A stretch of DNA of 14,146 bases from Rhodospirillaceae bacterium (GTDB lineage: Bacteria; Pseudomonadota; Alphaproteobacteria; UBA828), in assembly GCA_028819955.1 (NCBI GenBank), contig JAPPKP010000416.1, positions 1-14,146 of the forward strand, read 5' to 3'. A program made the translations under genes and the position numbers. Below are positions 7,017-14,146 of the stretch, one piece after another (the stretch's first letter is position 1; each line of letters opens with the position of its first letter). Below the pieces are notes generated by a model, which was given only the letters and a program-made list of their open reading frames with translations, made no database searches and had not been told where the DNA came from.

Positions 7017-7939
7017 CACGCACCATCGTCAGTTCTGCCACCAAAGAGGTGGCGATCGGGTTCGACGAGCCCTTCTGCATCATCGGCGAGCGGATCAATC
7101 CCACCGGACGCAAGCTGCTGATGGCGGAGATGGCGGCCGGTGACTATTCGCGGGTGGAGAAGGACGCGCTGGCCCAGGTCGCGGCCGGCGCGCACATGCT
7201 CGACGTCAACGCGGGCGTGCCGCTCGCCGACGAGCCCAGGATCCTCGCCGACTGCATCCAGCTTGTGCAGTCACTAGTGGACGTGCCGCTCTCCATCGAC
7301 AGCTCCATCGTGGCCGCGCTCGAGGCAGGATTGGAGGTCTACCAGGGTAAGCCGCTGCTCAACTCCGTCACCGGCGAGGAGGAGCGGCTTGAATCTGTGC
7401 TGCCGCTGGTCAAGAAGTACGGCTGCGCCGTCGTCGCCATATCCAACGACGAGAGCGGCATCTCCGAGGACCCCGACGAGCGCTTCGCGATCGCGAAGAA
7501 GATCGTCGAGCGCGCCATGGACCACGGCATCCCCAAGGAGGACGTGGTGGTCGATCCCCTGGTCATGCCCATCGGCGCCATCAACAAGGCGGGCGTGCAG
7601 GCCTTCGCCATCATGCGCCGGCTCAAGGAGGAGCTCGGCGTGAACTCCACCTGCGGCGCGTCCAACATCGGCTTCGGCCTGCCCAACCGGCCGAGCGTCA
7701 ACGCGGCCTTCCTCAGCATGGCGGCGCGCTCGGGCCTCACGTCCGCGATCATGAACCCGCTGCACGAGGCCGAGATCGCCGCGGTCATGGCTGCCGACAT
7801 GATGAACGGCAACGATCCCGATTGCGCGCGCTGGCTTACCCGCTTCCGCGAGCCGGCGGGCGCGAACGGCAGCGAGGGCAGGCGCGGCCGGCGCGAGGGG
7901 CGCCGGCGCCGGCGGGAGGGCGCCGCCGTCAGCGCGTGA
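7013..7939 (+). CDS. methyltetrahydrofolate:corrinoid methyltransferase (pterin-binding domain; MtgA/AcsE-like)
   Basis: A 308-residue TIM-barrel pterin-binding enzyme. Motifs in order are GERINPTG (25-32), LDVNAG (63-68), SIDSS (94-98), LLNSVTG (115-121), VDPLVMP (180-186) and SNIGFGLPNRP (217-227). Asn218 probably corresponds to the Asn that contacts N5 of folate in acetogen MeTr. It should transfer the methyl group from the corrinoid protein to tetrahydrofolate, feeding one-carbon metabolism, as MtgA does in Desulfitobacterium glycine betaine metabolism; the reverse is also chemically possible. A good AGGAG (7004-7008) precedes ATG 7013, which overlaps the DUF1638 stop. The catalytic domain ends near residue 282, after which comes an unusual tail (283-308) with nine arginines within residues 290-301. 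The activator gene begins four bases after the stop. Confidence 0.93.
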   Translation: MTRTIVSSATKEVAIGFDEPFCIIGERINPTGRKLLMAEMAAGDYSRVEKDALAQVAAGAHMLDVNAGVPLADEPRILADCIQLVQSLVDVPLSIDSSIVAALEAGLEVYQGKPLLNSVTGEEERLESVLPLVKKYGCAVVAISNDESGISEDPDERFAIAKKIVERAMDHGIPKEDVVVDPLVMPIGAINKAGVQAFAIMRRLKEELGVNSTCGASNIGFGLPNRPSVNAAFLSMAARSGLTSAIMNPLHEAEIAAVMAADMMNGNDPDCARWLTRFREPAGANGSEGRRGRREGRRRRREGAAVSA

Positions 7940-7943
7940 GCGC

Positions 7944-9944
7944 ATGACCGAATCGGCCTTCGTCGTCTTCGCGCCGTCCGGCAAGCGCGGGCGGTTCCCC
8001 CACGGCACCTCGGTCCTCGACGCGGCGCGCTCCATCGGCGTCGATCTCGATTCCGTATGCGGCGGCCGCGGCCTCTGCGGCCGCTGCCAGGTGGAGGCCG
8101 GCACCGGCCACTTCGCCAAGTTCGGGATCGAGAGCGCGCCCGGCCATCTGAGCCCAACGGGCGAGAAGGAAGCCCGCTACGCCAGCCGCCGCGGCCTCGC
8201 GGAACGCCGCCGGCTGGGCTGCTCGGCCCTCATTCGGGGCGATGTCGTCATCGACGTGCCGCCCGAGAGCCAGGTGCACAAGCAGGTCGTGCGCAAGCGC
8301 GCCGAGGCCAGGGACTACACCATCGATCCCGCGATCCGGCTGCACTATGTCGAGGTCGCGGCACCGGACATGCACAATCCGCGCAGCGACTTCGAGCGCC
8401 TCACGGACGGGCTCGCCGAGCAATGGGGCCTCGACGGCCTCACGTGTGACCTGCACGTCCTGCAAGGCCTGCAGCGCGCGCTCCGGGACGGCGAATGGTC
8501 GGCGACGGTCGCGGTGCACCAGGCTGCGCGCATCGTCGCCGTCTGGCCCGGCTTCCACGAGCAGGCGTATGGCGCGGCCTTCGACATCGGCTCTACCACC
8601 ATCGCCTGTCATCTGGCCGAGATATCGAGCGGCGTCGTCGTGGCCTCTGCCGGGCGCATGAACCCGCAGATCCGCTTCGGCGAGGATCTGATGAGCCGGG
8701 TCTCCTACGTCATGATGAACCCCGGCGGCGAAGCCGAGCTGACCGAGGCCGTGCGCGGCGCGGTCAACGCGCTGATCGGCGAGGTTGCGGACCAAGCAGG
8801 CGTCGCGCGCAGCGACATTCTCAACGCTGCCTTCGTCGGCAACCCGATCATGCACCACCTGCTGCTCGGCATCGACCCGACCGAGCTTGGCGGCGCGCCC
8901 TTCGCCCTCGCGGCCTCCGGCGGGCTTACGCTGCCGGCGGGCGGCATCGACCTCGACGTCAATCCGGGCGCGCGCGTCTACGTCCTGCCCTGTATCGCAG
9001 GCCACGTCGGCGCCGACGCGGCGGGCGTCGTGCTCTCCGAAGCCCCGCACCGGGCCGACGAGACGGTGCTCATCGTCGATGTCGGCACCAATGCCGAGAT
9101 CATGCTCGGCAATCGTGAGCGGCTGCTGGCCGCGTCCTCGCCCACGGGCCCGGCCTTCGAAGGCGCGCAGATCACAGCCGGCCAGCGCGCGGCCCCCGGC
9201 GCGATCGAGCGCGTGCGCATCGACCGCGACACGCTGGAGGCCAGGGTCAAGGTCGTCGGCTGCGAGCTTTGGTCCGACGAGGAAGGATTCCAAGAGGCCA
9301 CGGTCGCCACCGGCGTCACCGGCATCTGCGGCTCGGGCATCATCGAGGCGCTGGCCGAGATGTACCTTGCCGGCATTCTGCTCGCCGACGGCACCATCGC
9401 GGGCGCCGCGCGCGCCAGGACCGCGCGCATCGTCGAAGAGGGGCGGACCTTCCGCTACCTGCTCCATCCTAGCGAGCCGGCGATCTCCATCCATCAGAAC
9501 GACGTTCGCGCCATTCAGCTGGCCAAGGCGGCGCTCATGGCCGGCGCGCGGCTGCTCATGGACCGCTTCGAGACTTCGACGGTCGACCGGATCGTGCTCA
9601 CCGGCGCCTTCGGCAGCCATATCGACCCGCTCTACGCCATGGTGCTCGGCATGATCCCCGACTGCCCGCTCGACAAGGTGAGTGCCGCCGGCAACGCTGC
9701 CGGCACGGGCGCGCTGATCGCGCTGCTCGACTGCGCGGCGCGCGAGGAGATCGAGGGGATCGTGCGCGGGGTCGAGAAGGTGGAGACCGCCGTCGAGCCC
9801 GCGTTTCAGCGTCACTTCGTCGACGCCATGGCGATCCCCCACGGCACGGCGGACTACGTCCACCTGCCGCAGCACGTCACCCTGCCTGCTGCGGAGGCAG
9901 CACCGTCCCCAACCGCCCGCCGCCGCACCCGCCGCCGCCGGTAG
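7944..9944 (+). CDS. ferredoxin/ASKHA reductive activator of corrinoid protein (RACo/RamA-like, DUF4445)
   Basis: A 666-residue protein. Its N-terminal plant-type [2Fe-2S] ferredoxin domain has ligands Cys39, Cys45, Cys48 and Cys93 (C-x5-C-x2-C and a distant LGC). A linker leads to a large ASKHA (actin-like ATPase) domain with the phosphate loop DIGSTT (214-219) and the second phosphate motif DVGTNAE (379-385). This architecture is that of RACo, which uses ATP and a low-potential electron to return accidentally oxidised Co(II) corrinoid to Co(I). Domain order and length are normal for that group, unlike methanogen RamA, which carries C-terminal [4Fe-4S] clusters. It is the last gene of the operon and should repair the corrinoid protein encoded at 5610-6320. 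The C-terminus ends in an arginine-rich tail (SPTARRRTRRRR). The electron donor is not apparent in the window. Confidence 0.93.
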   Translation: MTESAFVVFAPSGKRGRFPHGTSVLDAARSIGVDLDSVCGGRGLCGRCQVEAGTGHFAKFGIESAPGHLSPTGEKEARYASRRGLAERRRLGCSALIRGDVVIDVPPESQVHKQVVRKRAEARDYTIDPAIRLHYVEVAAPDMHNPRSDFERLTDGLAEQWGLDGLTCDLHVLQGLQRALRDGEWSATVAVHQAARIVAVWPGFHEQAYGAAFDIGSTTIACHLAEISSGVVVASAGRMNPQIRFGEDLMSRVSYVMMNPGGEAELTEAVRGAVNALIGEVADQAGVARSDILNAAFVGNPIMHHLLLGIDPTELGGAPFALAASGGLTLPAGGIDLDVNPGARVYVLPCIAGHVGADAAGVVLSEAPHRADETVLIVDVGTNAEIMLGNRERLLAASSPTGPAFEGAQITAGQRAAPGAIERVRIDRDTLEARVKVVGCELWSDEEGFQEATVATGVTGICGSGIIEALAEMYLAGILLADGTIAGAARARTARIVEEGRTFRYLLHPSEPAISIHQNDVRAIQLAKAALMAGARLLMDRFETSTVDRIVLTGAFGSHIDPLYAMVLGMIPDCPLDKVSAAGNAAGTGALIALLDCAAREEIEGIVRGVEKVETAVEPAFQRHFVDAMAIPHGTADYVHLPQHVTLPAAEAAPSPTARRRTRRRR

Positions 9945-10333
9945 CGCCGATGCGAATCCCTCACCGCAGTCCCCGTCCGGTCGTGTCACGCATCCCGGCG
10001 AGCACACAAAATCTTGGCGGGATTAAGTGGGATTAAGTGAGATAAATGGGATTCCGTGGGATAAATGGGATTCCGCGGGATAAGTGGGATTCCGCGGGAT
10101 AAATGGGATTTCGTGGGATAAGTGGGATTCCGCGGGATTAGTTGGGATTAAGCGGGATAGGCGGGATTCTTCGGGACAAGCGGTGGCCGGCATGGGCCGC
10201 AGCCACGCGACCAAGAAGCGCCCTCTCGCCGCCGCTGACCCGCTCTGACTGCTCGCGTTCCGCATCGCGCAATCGTGACGCTTTCGCTGCGCGCCGTGCA
10301 CCGCACCATGGTCCGGGGCCGGACCGGTGGGTT
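9945..10333. other. 389-bp gene-free convergent gap
   Basis: This gap separates the 3' ends of the activator gene and the MttB-family gene. Its middle (10019-10177) is a phased GGGAT minisatellite, listed separately. The flanks (9945-10018 and 10178-10333) show no coding potential that I can support. The right flank contains the tight inverted repeat GGTCCGG-GG-CCGGACC (10310-10325), eight bases beyond the minus-strand stop codon, without a T-run. Confidence 0.7.
10019..10177. repeat. phased GGGAT minisatellite (about 19-nt dimeric unit)
   Basis: Seventeen pentamers (fifteen GGGAT, one GAGAT at 10039, one GGGAC at 10173) start at intervals of 9 or 10 bases. Between 10048 and 10134 the intervals alternate strictly 10, 9, 10, 9, giving a 19-nt unit built from GGGATTCCGC and GGGATAAAT or GGGATAAGT. 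The ends are more degenerate (GGGATTAAGT and similar). The internal ATTCCGCGGGAT is close to self-complementary. The array fills the middle of the convergent intergenic gap. It has no spacers of unique sequence, so it is not a CRISPR array. Function is unknown; a role as transcription boundary, protein-binding array or simple slippage product are all possible. Confidence 0.9.
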
Positions 10334-11869
10334 CTAGGCGAAGGCGTCGGGCATGGACGCCTTCTTCTTCGCGATGAACTCCCTGAGCGCTTCGTCCACG
10401 CCGGGGTCGATGGGCGGCGCCTCGTAGGAGGCCAGCATCGATTTGTACAAGTCGTGCGCCCGCTGCGTGGTGTCCTTGGAGCCGTCCGACTGCCATTGCT
10501 CGAAGCTCGAATTGTCGGCGACGGGGGAGCGGTAGAAGGCGGTCTGGAAGTTCGCCTGGGTGTGGGCGCAGCCGAGGAAGTGGCTGCCCGGCCCGACCTC
10601 GCGGATCGCATCCAAAGCCTGCCCGTTGGCCGATAGGTCGTAGCCGTTTGCCAACACCTGCATCATGCCGAGCTGGTCGGCGTCCATGACGAACTTCTCG
10701 TAGCCGCTCGCGAGCCCGCCTTCGAGCCAGCCGGCGCCGTGCAACACGAAGTTGGTGCCGGCGAGCACGGTCGGCAGCAACGTGTTTACGCTCTCGTAGG
10801 CGGCCTGCGCGTCGGGCAGCTTCGATGCGGTGAGCGCGCCCCCGCTGCGGAAGGGGACGCCCAGGCGCCGGGCCAGCGCGGCCAGGCCGAAGATCGCGAG
10901 CGTCGCCTCCGGCGTGCCGAAGGTGGGTGCGCCGCTCTGCATCGACATCGAGCTAAGGAAGCTGCCGAAGATCACCGGCGCCCCCGGCCGGCAAAGCTGG
11001 GCGAGGGCGATGCCGGCCATGGCTTCCGCAAGCGTCTGCGCCATCGTGCCCGCGACCGAGACCGGCGCCATCGCGCCCGCCAGGATGAACGGGGTGATCA
11101 GCAGGCCCTGGTTGGCCCGGGCGTAAACCTTGAGCGCGCCCAGCATGGTCGCGTCGAAGGTCATCGGCGAGTTGGCGTTGATCAGGCTGACCATGACGGC
11201 CTGGGCATCGACCACGTCCGCGCCGAAGAGGATCTTCGCCATCTCCACCGAATCCGCCGCGCGCTCGGGGTGCGTGACCGAGCCCATGAACGGCTTGTCG
11301 GAATAGCGTATGTGCGCGTACACCATGTCGAGGTGGCGCTTGTTCACGGGCACGTCCACCGGCTCGCAGACCGTGCCGCCGGAGTGGTGCATCGCCGGCG
11401 TCATATAGGCGAGCTTGACGATGTTCTGGAAGTCCTCGAGCTGGGCGTAGCGGCGCCCCTTCTCGATATCGTAGATGAAGGGCGGGCCATAGACCGGCGC
11501 GAAGACCGTATTGCGGCCGCCCATCTCGACCGATCGCTCGGGGTTGCGGGCAAGCTGCGTGAAGGTTGGCGGCGCGGTCGAGACCAGGTGGCGCGCGAGG
11601 CCGCGCGGGAACCGCACCCGTTCGCCGTCGATGTCCGCGCCGGCATCCTTGAAGAGCGCGAGCGCCTCAGGGTCATCGCGAAAATCGATCCCGATCTCCT
11701 CGAGGATCGTGTCCGCGTTCTCCTCGATCAGCGCCAGCCCCTCGTCGGTCAGCAGCCCGACAGAGGGGATGTCGCGCGTGATGTAGCGGAGCTGCTCGAT
11801 CCCGCCGCCGGTCCGCTCCGCGCGCCGCGCCGCGCGCCCGCCGCCGCGGCGACCGCTTCGTCTCGTCAT
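10334..11869 (-). CDS. trimethylamine methyltransferase (MttB) family protein, non-pyrrolysine, probable quaternary-amine:corrinoid methyltransferase
   Basis: A 511-residue member of the MttB superfamily, close to the usual length of about 480-500 plus an N-terminal extension. Characteristic stretches include FRDDPEALALFKDAGAD near the N-terminus, HHSGGTVCEPVDVP, the GSVTHPERAADSV region, AGAMAPVSVAGTMAQTLAE and SGGALTASKLPDAQAAYES. The frame has no internal amber codon, so it is of the non-pyrrolysine type, like glycine betaine methyltransferase MtgB and the proline betaine and carnitine enzymes MtpB and MtcB. It would start the pathway by transferring a methyl group from an N-methylated substrate to the corrinoid protein. 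The ATG at 11869 is preceded by GGCGG at about five bases. Residues 1-20 are arginine-rich (eight Arg). It is transcribed toward the rest of the module from its own promoter rather than within the operon. The substrate is undetermined; glycine betaine is suggested only by the regulator type. Confidence 0.92.
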   Translation of the reverse strand: MTRRSGRRGGGRAARRAERTGGGIEQLRYITRDIPSVGLLTDEGLALIEENADTILEEIGIDFRDDPEALALFKDAGADIDGERVRFPRGLARHLVSTAPPTFTQLARNPERSVEMGGRNTVFAPVYGPPFIYDIEKGRRYAQLEDFQNIVKLAYMTPAMHHSGGTVCEPVDVPVNKRHLDMVYAHIRYSDKPFMGSVTHPERAADSVEMAKILFGADVVDAQAVMVSLINANSPMTFDATMLGALKVYARANQGLLITPFILAGAMAPVSVAGTMAQTLAEAMAGIALAQLCRPGAPVIFGSFLSSMSMQSGAPTFGTPEATLAIFGLAALARRLGVPFRSGGALTASKLPDAQAAYESVNTLLPTVLAGTNFVLHGAGWLEGGLASGYEKFVMDADQLGMMQVLANGYDLSANGQALDAIREVGPGSHFLGCAHTQANFQTAFYRSPVADNSSFEQWQSDGSKDTTQRAHDLYKSMLASYEAPPIDPGVDEALREFIAKKKASMPDAFA

Positions 11870-11892
11870 GGTTTGCCGCCGTCTGGTGCCCG

Positions 11893-11906
11893 TCCCATCG
11901 GTGGGA
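11893..11906. promoter_or_regulatory. inverted repeat TCCCA-TCGG-TGGGA near the MttB-family gene start
   Basis: A five-pair inverted repeat with a four-base loop lies 24 bases upstream of the minus-strand ATG. In the leader RNA it could form a short hairpin just before the ribosome-binding site; as DNA it could be an operator. Confidence 0.2.
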
Positions 11907-11941
11907 ATCTATCGCTGTTTGGCCGGGGCCGCATCTTCCGA

Positions 11942-11952
11942 CCCACAGTGGG
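11942..11952. promoter_or_regulatory. perfect dyad CCCAC-A-GTGGG in divergent region
   Basis: A perfect 5+1+5 inverted repeat about 75 bases upstream of the MttB-family gene, within the 214-bp region shared with the divergent gene starting at 12084. The position suits an operator for either gene. Chance occurrence in GC-rich DNA is not excluded. Confidence 0.22.
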
Positions 11953-12083
11953 CGCGCGTGCCGTGCCTGACTTGCGGAATTGCGACCGAAAACCGCCATG
12001 CCGCGCCTCAGTGCATTCGAGCTGCGCCATATTTCCGTCCAATTCTGGTGCAACGTTCGCCTCAACGGCCGGGGTGACTGACG

Positions 12084-12905
12084 TTGCGGCTTCTTCACAG
12101 GGGGCTATGGCTCGGAGGACACCCGCCGCGATTGCGTCGGGCGCTCGTCGTGGGCTGTGCCATGGTCCTGATCGGCTCCGTGACGGCGGTCGCCCCGGCT
12201 GACCCGGTCGAATCCGGCGAAACGACTCTTCTCCACCCGTCTCCCTGGGCAGCGGCCGAGGCCGAGGCGCAATTCTTGGCCGACCGAATTCTTCGAAGAG
12301 TAGGCGGCGGGCTGTTGCTGGACGACGAGCGCCAGCACGCGCTCGGTCACGAGGTCAAGCAGGCGTTGTCGCTGATTCGCCGCAGGTATCCTGCGATGGC
12401 GGACGTTCGCGTGCGGGAGGAATACAGGCCGGGGAGGATCATACTCGGACTGGAGGGTGGGCTACGCGACACCGTCGTCGGCACCTGGAACGATGAGAAC
12501 GCGCTCGCCCCGCCGCCCACTGGGCACGCGGCTTTCGATGCCCTCAATGCAAAGTTGGGGCTCAGGGCTGCCGAGACGCTCCGCCATGGCGGCTACGCTT
12601 TCCTGGACGTGGACGAGCGCGTGGACGTGGTGGAGGCGACTCTTGCCTACTTCACGATCGACGGCGTCGCCCACGCCCGGCCCGATTGGGCGGTGGGGGA
12701 CAGCTCCGATATCGACGCGGCCGAGGTGCAGGGTACCTGGCACGTCGTCTTTCGTGACGCATGGGGCGACTGCCCGGCCGGCTGTATCCACAGCGAGCTC
12801 TCGTTCTTCACCGTAGCGGACGGTGAGGTCCGACGGATCGAGCCCCCAGAGGCGCGCGCGATGGGCCCCTTCGCGACGCTGCTCGCAGACCGAGGTTGGC
12901 GCTGA
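12084..12905 (+). CDS. putative exported protein of unknown function with DCPAGC motif
   Basis: A 273-residue frame that I do not recognise as a named family. Arginines around residues 16-19 are followed by a hydrophobic stretch (about 20-37, ALVVGCAMVLIGSVTAVAPA), which looks like a signal peptide with cleavage near Ala-Pro-Ala. No clear lipobox is visible. The C-terminal part has GTWHVVFRDAWGDCPAGC (residues 217-234), then a serine and aromatic-rich beta stretch ending in FFTV. The two close cysteines (230 and 234) could form a disulfide in the periplasm. The start is uncertain: TTG at 12084 gives the longest form, while TTG at 12132 with a distant GGAGG at 12114-12118 still keeps the signal peptide. 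It is divergent from the MttB-family gene and convergent with the amidohydrolase gene, 27 bp away. No operon partner. Confidence 0.72.
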   Translation: MRLLHRGLWLGGHPPRLRRALVVGCAMVLIGSVTAVAPADPVESGETTLLHPSPWAAAEAEAQFLADRILRRVGGGLLLDDERQHALGHEVKQALSLIRRRYPAMADVRVREEYRPGRIILGLEGGLRDTVVGTWNDENALAPPPTGHAAFDALNAKLGLRAAETLRHGGYAFLDVDERVDVVEATLAYFTIDGVAHARPDWAVGDSSDIDAAEVQGTWHVVFRDAWGDCPAGCIHSELSFFTVADGEVRRIEPPEARAMGPFATLLADRGWR

Positions 12906-12932
12906 TCGAGAAGGCCGCGCCGAGGCGCCCGC

Positions 12933-14045
12933 TCAGGCCGCCGGCAGGTCGAAGTTGTAGAAGCGGGCACAGTTGTTGAAGGTGATGTCGCGCCGTGTCT
13001 CCTCGTCCAGATGGCCGAAGACACGCTCGATCACCGCCATCGTGTTCGGGTAGGTGCAGCGCGCGTGGGGAAAATCCGAGCCCCACATGATGGTCTTCGG
13101 GTCGATCACGTCCAGCACCTTGTCGAGGTAGGGATCGTCGATCAGCCCGTGATAGATCTGGCCCATGTACGCCTCGATCGGTCGCTTGACCTTGGGGATG
13201 TCCAGCGCCGGCCCAAAATCGTCCTGAATCTGCTTGGCGCGGAACAGCCAGTAGGGCAGCCAGCAGACCTCGTACTCCGAGAGCACCAGCTTTAGGTTCT
13301 CGAAGCGGTCGAGCACGCCGCCGAAGATGAACTCGTTGGCGAGCACGGGCCCCGCCTCCGCCAGCACGCCCATGGCGCTGCGCGGCACGTTGCTGCGCTC
13401 TGGCCCATGCAGGACGAACGGGTCGATCTCGTTGCCGGTGATGATGTGAAGCGTCACCGGCTGGTCCAGCTCCTGCGCGAGCGCCCAGAAGGAGTCGTAG
13501 TGCCTGTCCTGAAACGGCGGCCACTCGGGCCGTGCGTCGCAGTTGATGATCACGCTCTTCAAGCCGCGCTTCGCGGTGCGCTCCAGCTCCTTGCAGGCCC
13601 AGTCGATGTCCGCCATGTGGATCATCGAGGTGCCGTAGAGGCGCTTCGGCGCATGGCTGCAGTATTCGGCGAGCCAGTCGTTGAACACGCTGCACAGGTC
13701 CTCGACCAGCCGGTCGTCCCGCGCGCGCATCGCGTAGAGCATCCAGGTCGAGTTCACGATCTCGCCGACGACGTTGTCCTCGTCCATGCAGACGAGGCGG
13801 ATCGCAGGGTCGGTGCCCGAGCCCACCAGCTTCCGCTGCAGCTCCTCGTCGCCCTCCACGATCTCGTCCACGCGGACGTACTCGAAGCCCGTGAAGAAGT
13901 GATCGGCCTTGGCGCCGGCATGTTCGGAGACCATGCGCGGCACGGCATCGCCGTAGCGCGCGCCCAGCGGCTTGGTCCAGAGGTCCGCCGGCTCGATGAC
14001 GTGGGAATCGCCGGAAATTACGGGCAGCTGTCCGTTTGCAGACAT
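12933..14045 (-). CDS. amidohydrolase family protein (amidohydrolase_2)
   Basis: A 370-residue TIM-barrel metal-dependent hydrolase of the amidohydrolase_2 (PF04909) type, the group that includes ACMSD-like decarboxylases and 6-methylsalicylate/gamma-resorcylate decarboxylases. The N-terminal metal motif is GDSHVIEP (Asp13-x-His15, the usual D-x-H variant), TLHIITG supplies His200, and WGSDFPH provides Asp324 and His327. The conserved segment SEYEVCWLPYW (256-266) matches the family's E-x-G/V-x-W-x-P-Y region. It acts in the cytoplasm by hydrolysis or decarboxylation of an unknown substrate. ATG 14045 gives a typical N-terminus; the ribosome-binding site is weak. A probable membrane protein gene ends about 31 bases upstream on the same strand, so the two may be co-transcribed. 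There is no obvious link to the corrinoid module. Confidence 0.9.
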   Translation of the reverse strand: MSANGQLPVISGDSHVIEPADLWTKPLGARYGDAVPRMVSEHAGAKADHFFTGFEYVRVDEIVEGDEELQRKLVGSGTDPAIRLVCMDEDNVVGEIVNSTWMLYAMRARDDRLVEDLCSVFNDWLAEYCSHAPKRLYGTSMIHMADIDWACKELERTAKRGLKSVIINCDARPEWPPFQDRHYDSFWALAQELDQPVTLHIITGNEIDPFVLHGPERSNVPRSAMGVLAEAGPVLANEFIFGGVLDRFENLKLVLSEYEVCWLPYWLFRAKQIQDDFGPALDIPKVKRPIEAYMGQIYHGLIDDPYLDKVLDVIDPKTIMWGSDFPHARCTYPNTMAVIERVFGHLDEETRRDITFNNCARFYNFDLPAA

Positions 14046-14075
14046 CGCTAACTTCTGAGTCCTGACTTTAGAGAA

Positions 14076-14146
14076 CTAGTCCCTGAGCATCAGCAGCAGC
14101 TTCTGCCGGTAGTTGTCGGCGATCACCGCGAGGATGAGCAGGATGC
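14076..14146 (-). CDS. C-terminal end of a membrane protein, possibly ABC transporter permease (truncated by window)
   Basis: On the minus strand an open frame enters from the right edge and stops at TAG (complement of 14076-14078). The visible residues ILLILAVIADNYRQKLLLML form a hydrophobic helix followed by a basic, polar tail. This resembles the C-terminus of inner-membrane permeases of the ribose/branched-chain type. Only 22 codons are present, so the family is a guess. It lies about 31 bp upstream of the amidohydrolase gene in the same direction. Confidence 0.55.
   Translation of the reverse strand, partial: ILLILAVIADNYRQKLLLMLRD

Noticed and set aside
7929..10007. 692-codon open frame on the minus strand, antisense to the reductive activator gene
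   Set aside because: Its translation is low-complexity Arg/Ala/Gly/His/Asp without domain motifs, while the plus strand encodes a clear ferredoxin/ASKHA protein. Long antisense frames are expected at this GC bias.
10019..10177. CRISPR array
   Set aside because: Units are 9-10 or 19 nt and contiguous, without unique spacers, and there are no cas genes in the window.
10310..10325. Rho-independent terminator after the MttB-family gene
   Set aside because: The GGTCCGG/CCGGACC arms leave only a two-base loop and no T-run follows on the minus strand, so it does not meet the usual form.
10023..10496. 157-codon minus-strand frame running from the MttB-family coding region into the GGGAT repeat
   Set aside because: It starts in the wrong frame inside a real gene and its tail only translates the repeat; there is no independent sign of expression.
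10334..11869. Pyrrolysine-encoding MttB
   Set aside because: The frame reads through without an internal amber codon; TAG occurs only as the terminal stop, and no pyl genes are present in the window.

Overview
The window is GC-rich DNA with dense, mostly short-spaced genes and strong third-position G/C bias, which produces long antisense shadow frames. Family content (GbdR-like GlxA/AraC regulator, DUF1989 protein, LLM-class flavin monooxygenases, MttB-family corrinoid methyltransferase system with its own reductive activator) suggests an alphaproteobacterium, perhaps a Rhodospirillales- or Rhizobiales-type soil or marine heterotroph. This is inference from protein character; no rRNA or other marker is present.

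Left part (1-4125): a truncated LLM-class monooxygenase is followed by an alpha/beta hydrolase. The hydrolase gene runs tail-to-tail into a DUF1989 gene, overlapping it by about 62 bp. The DUF1989 gene is divergent from a second LLM-class oxidoreductase. A ten-helix DMT/EamA transporter gene follows on the minus strand. This part looks like assorted small-molecule catabolism and transport.

Core (4357-11869): a GbdR-like GlxA/AraC regulator is followed by a tight four-gene set on the plus strand: corrinoid protein, DUF1638 protein, methyltetrahydrofolate:corrinoid methyltransferase, and ferredoxin/ASKHA reductive activator. Convergent to it, across a 389-bp gap holding a striking phased GGGAT minisatellite, lies an MttB-family methyltransferase without pyrrolysine. 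Together these form a complete corrinoid demethylation module. The MttB homologue would move a methyl group from a quaternary or tertiary amine to the corrinoid protein, the pterin-domain enzyme would pass it to tetrahydrofolate, and the activator would rescue Co(II)-inactivated corrinoid. The regulator family points to glycine betaine or a related quaternary amine, but the substrate cannot be read from the sequence. DUF1638 is the undescribed component.

Right part (12084-14146): a putative exported protein of unknown function with a DCPAGC motif, a metal-dependent amidohydrolase of the amidohydrolase_2 family on the minus strand, and the last codons of what looks like a membrane protein, possibly an ABC permease.

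Most notable for follow-up are the DUF1638 protein inside the module, arginine-rich tails on three of the enzymes alongside an acidic N-terminus on the corrinoid protein, the 9/10-nt phased repeat between the convergent transcription units, and the structured leader of the corrinoid operon.
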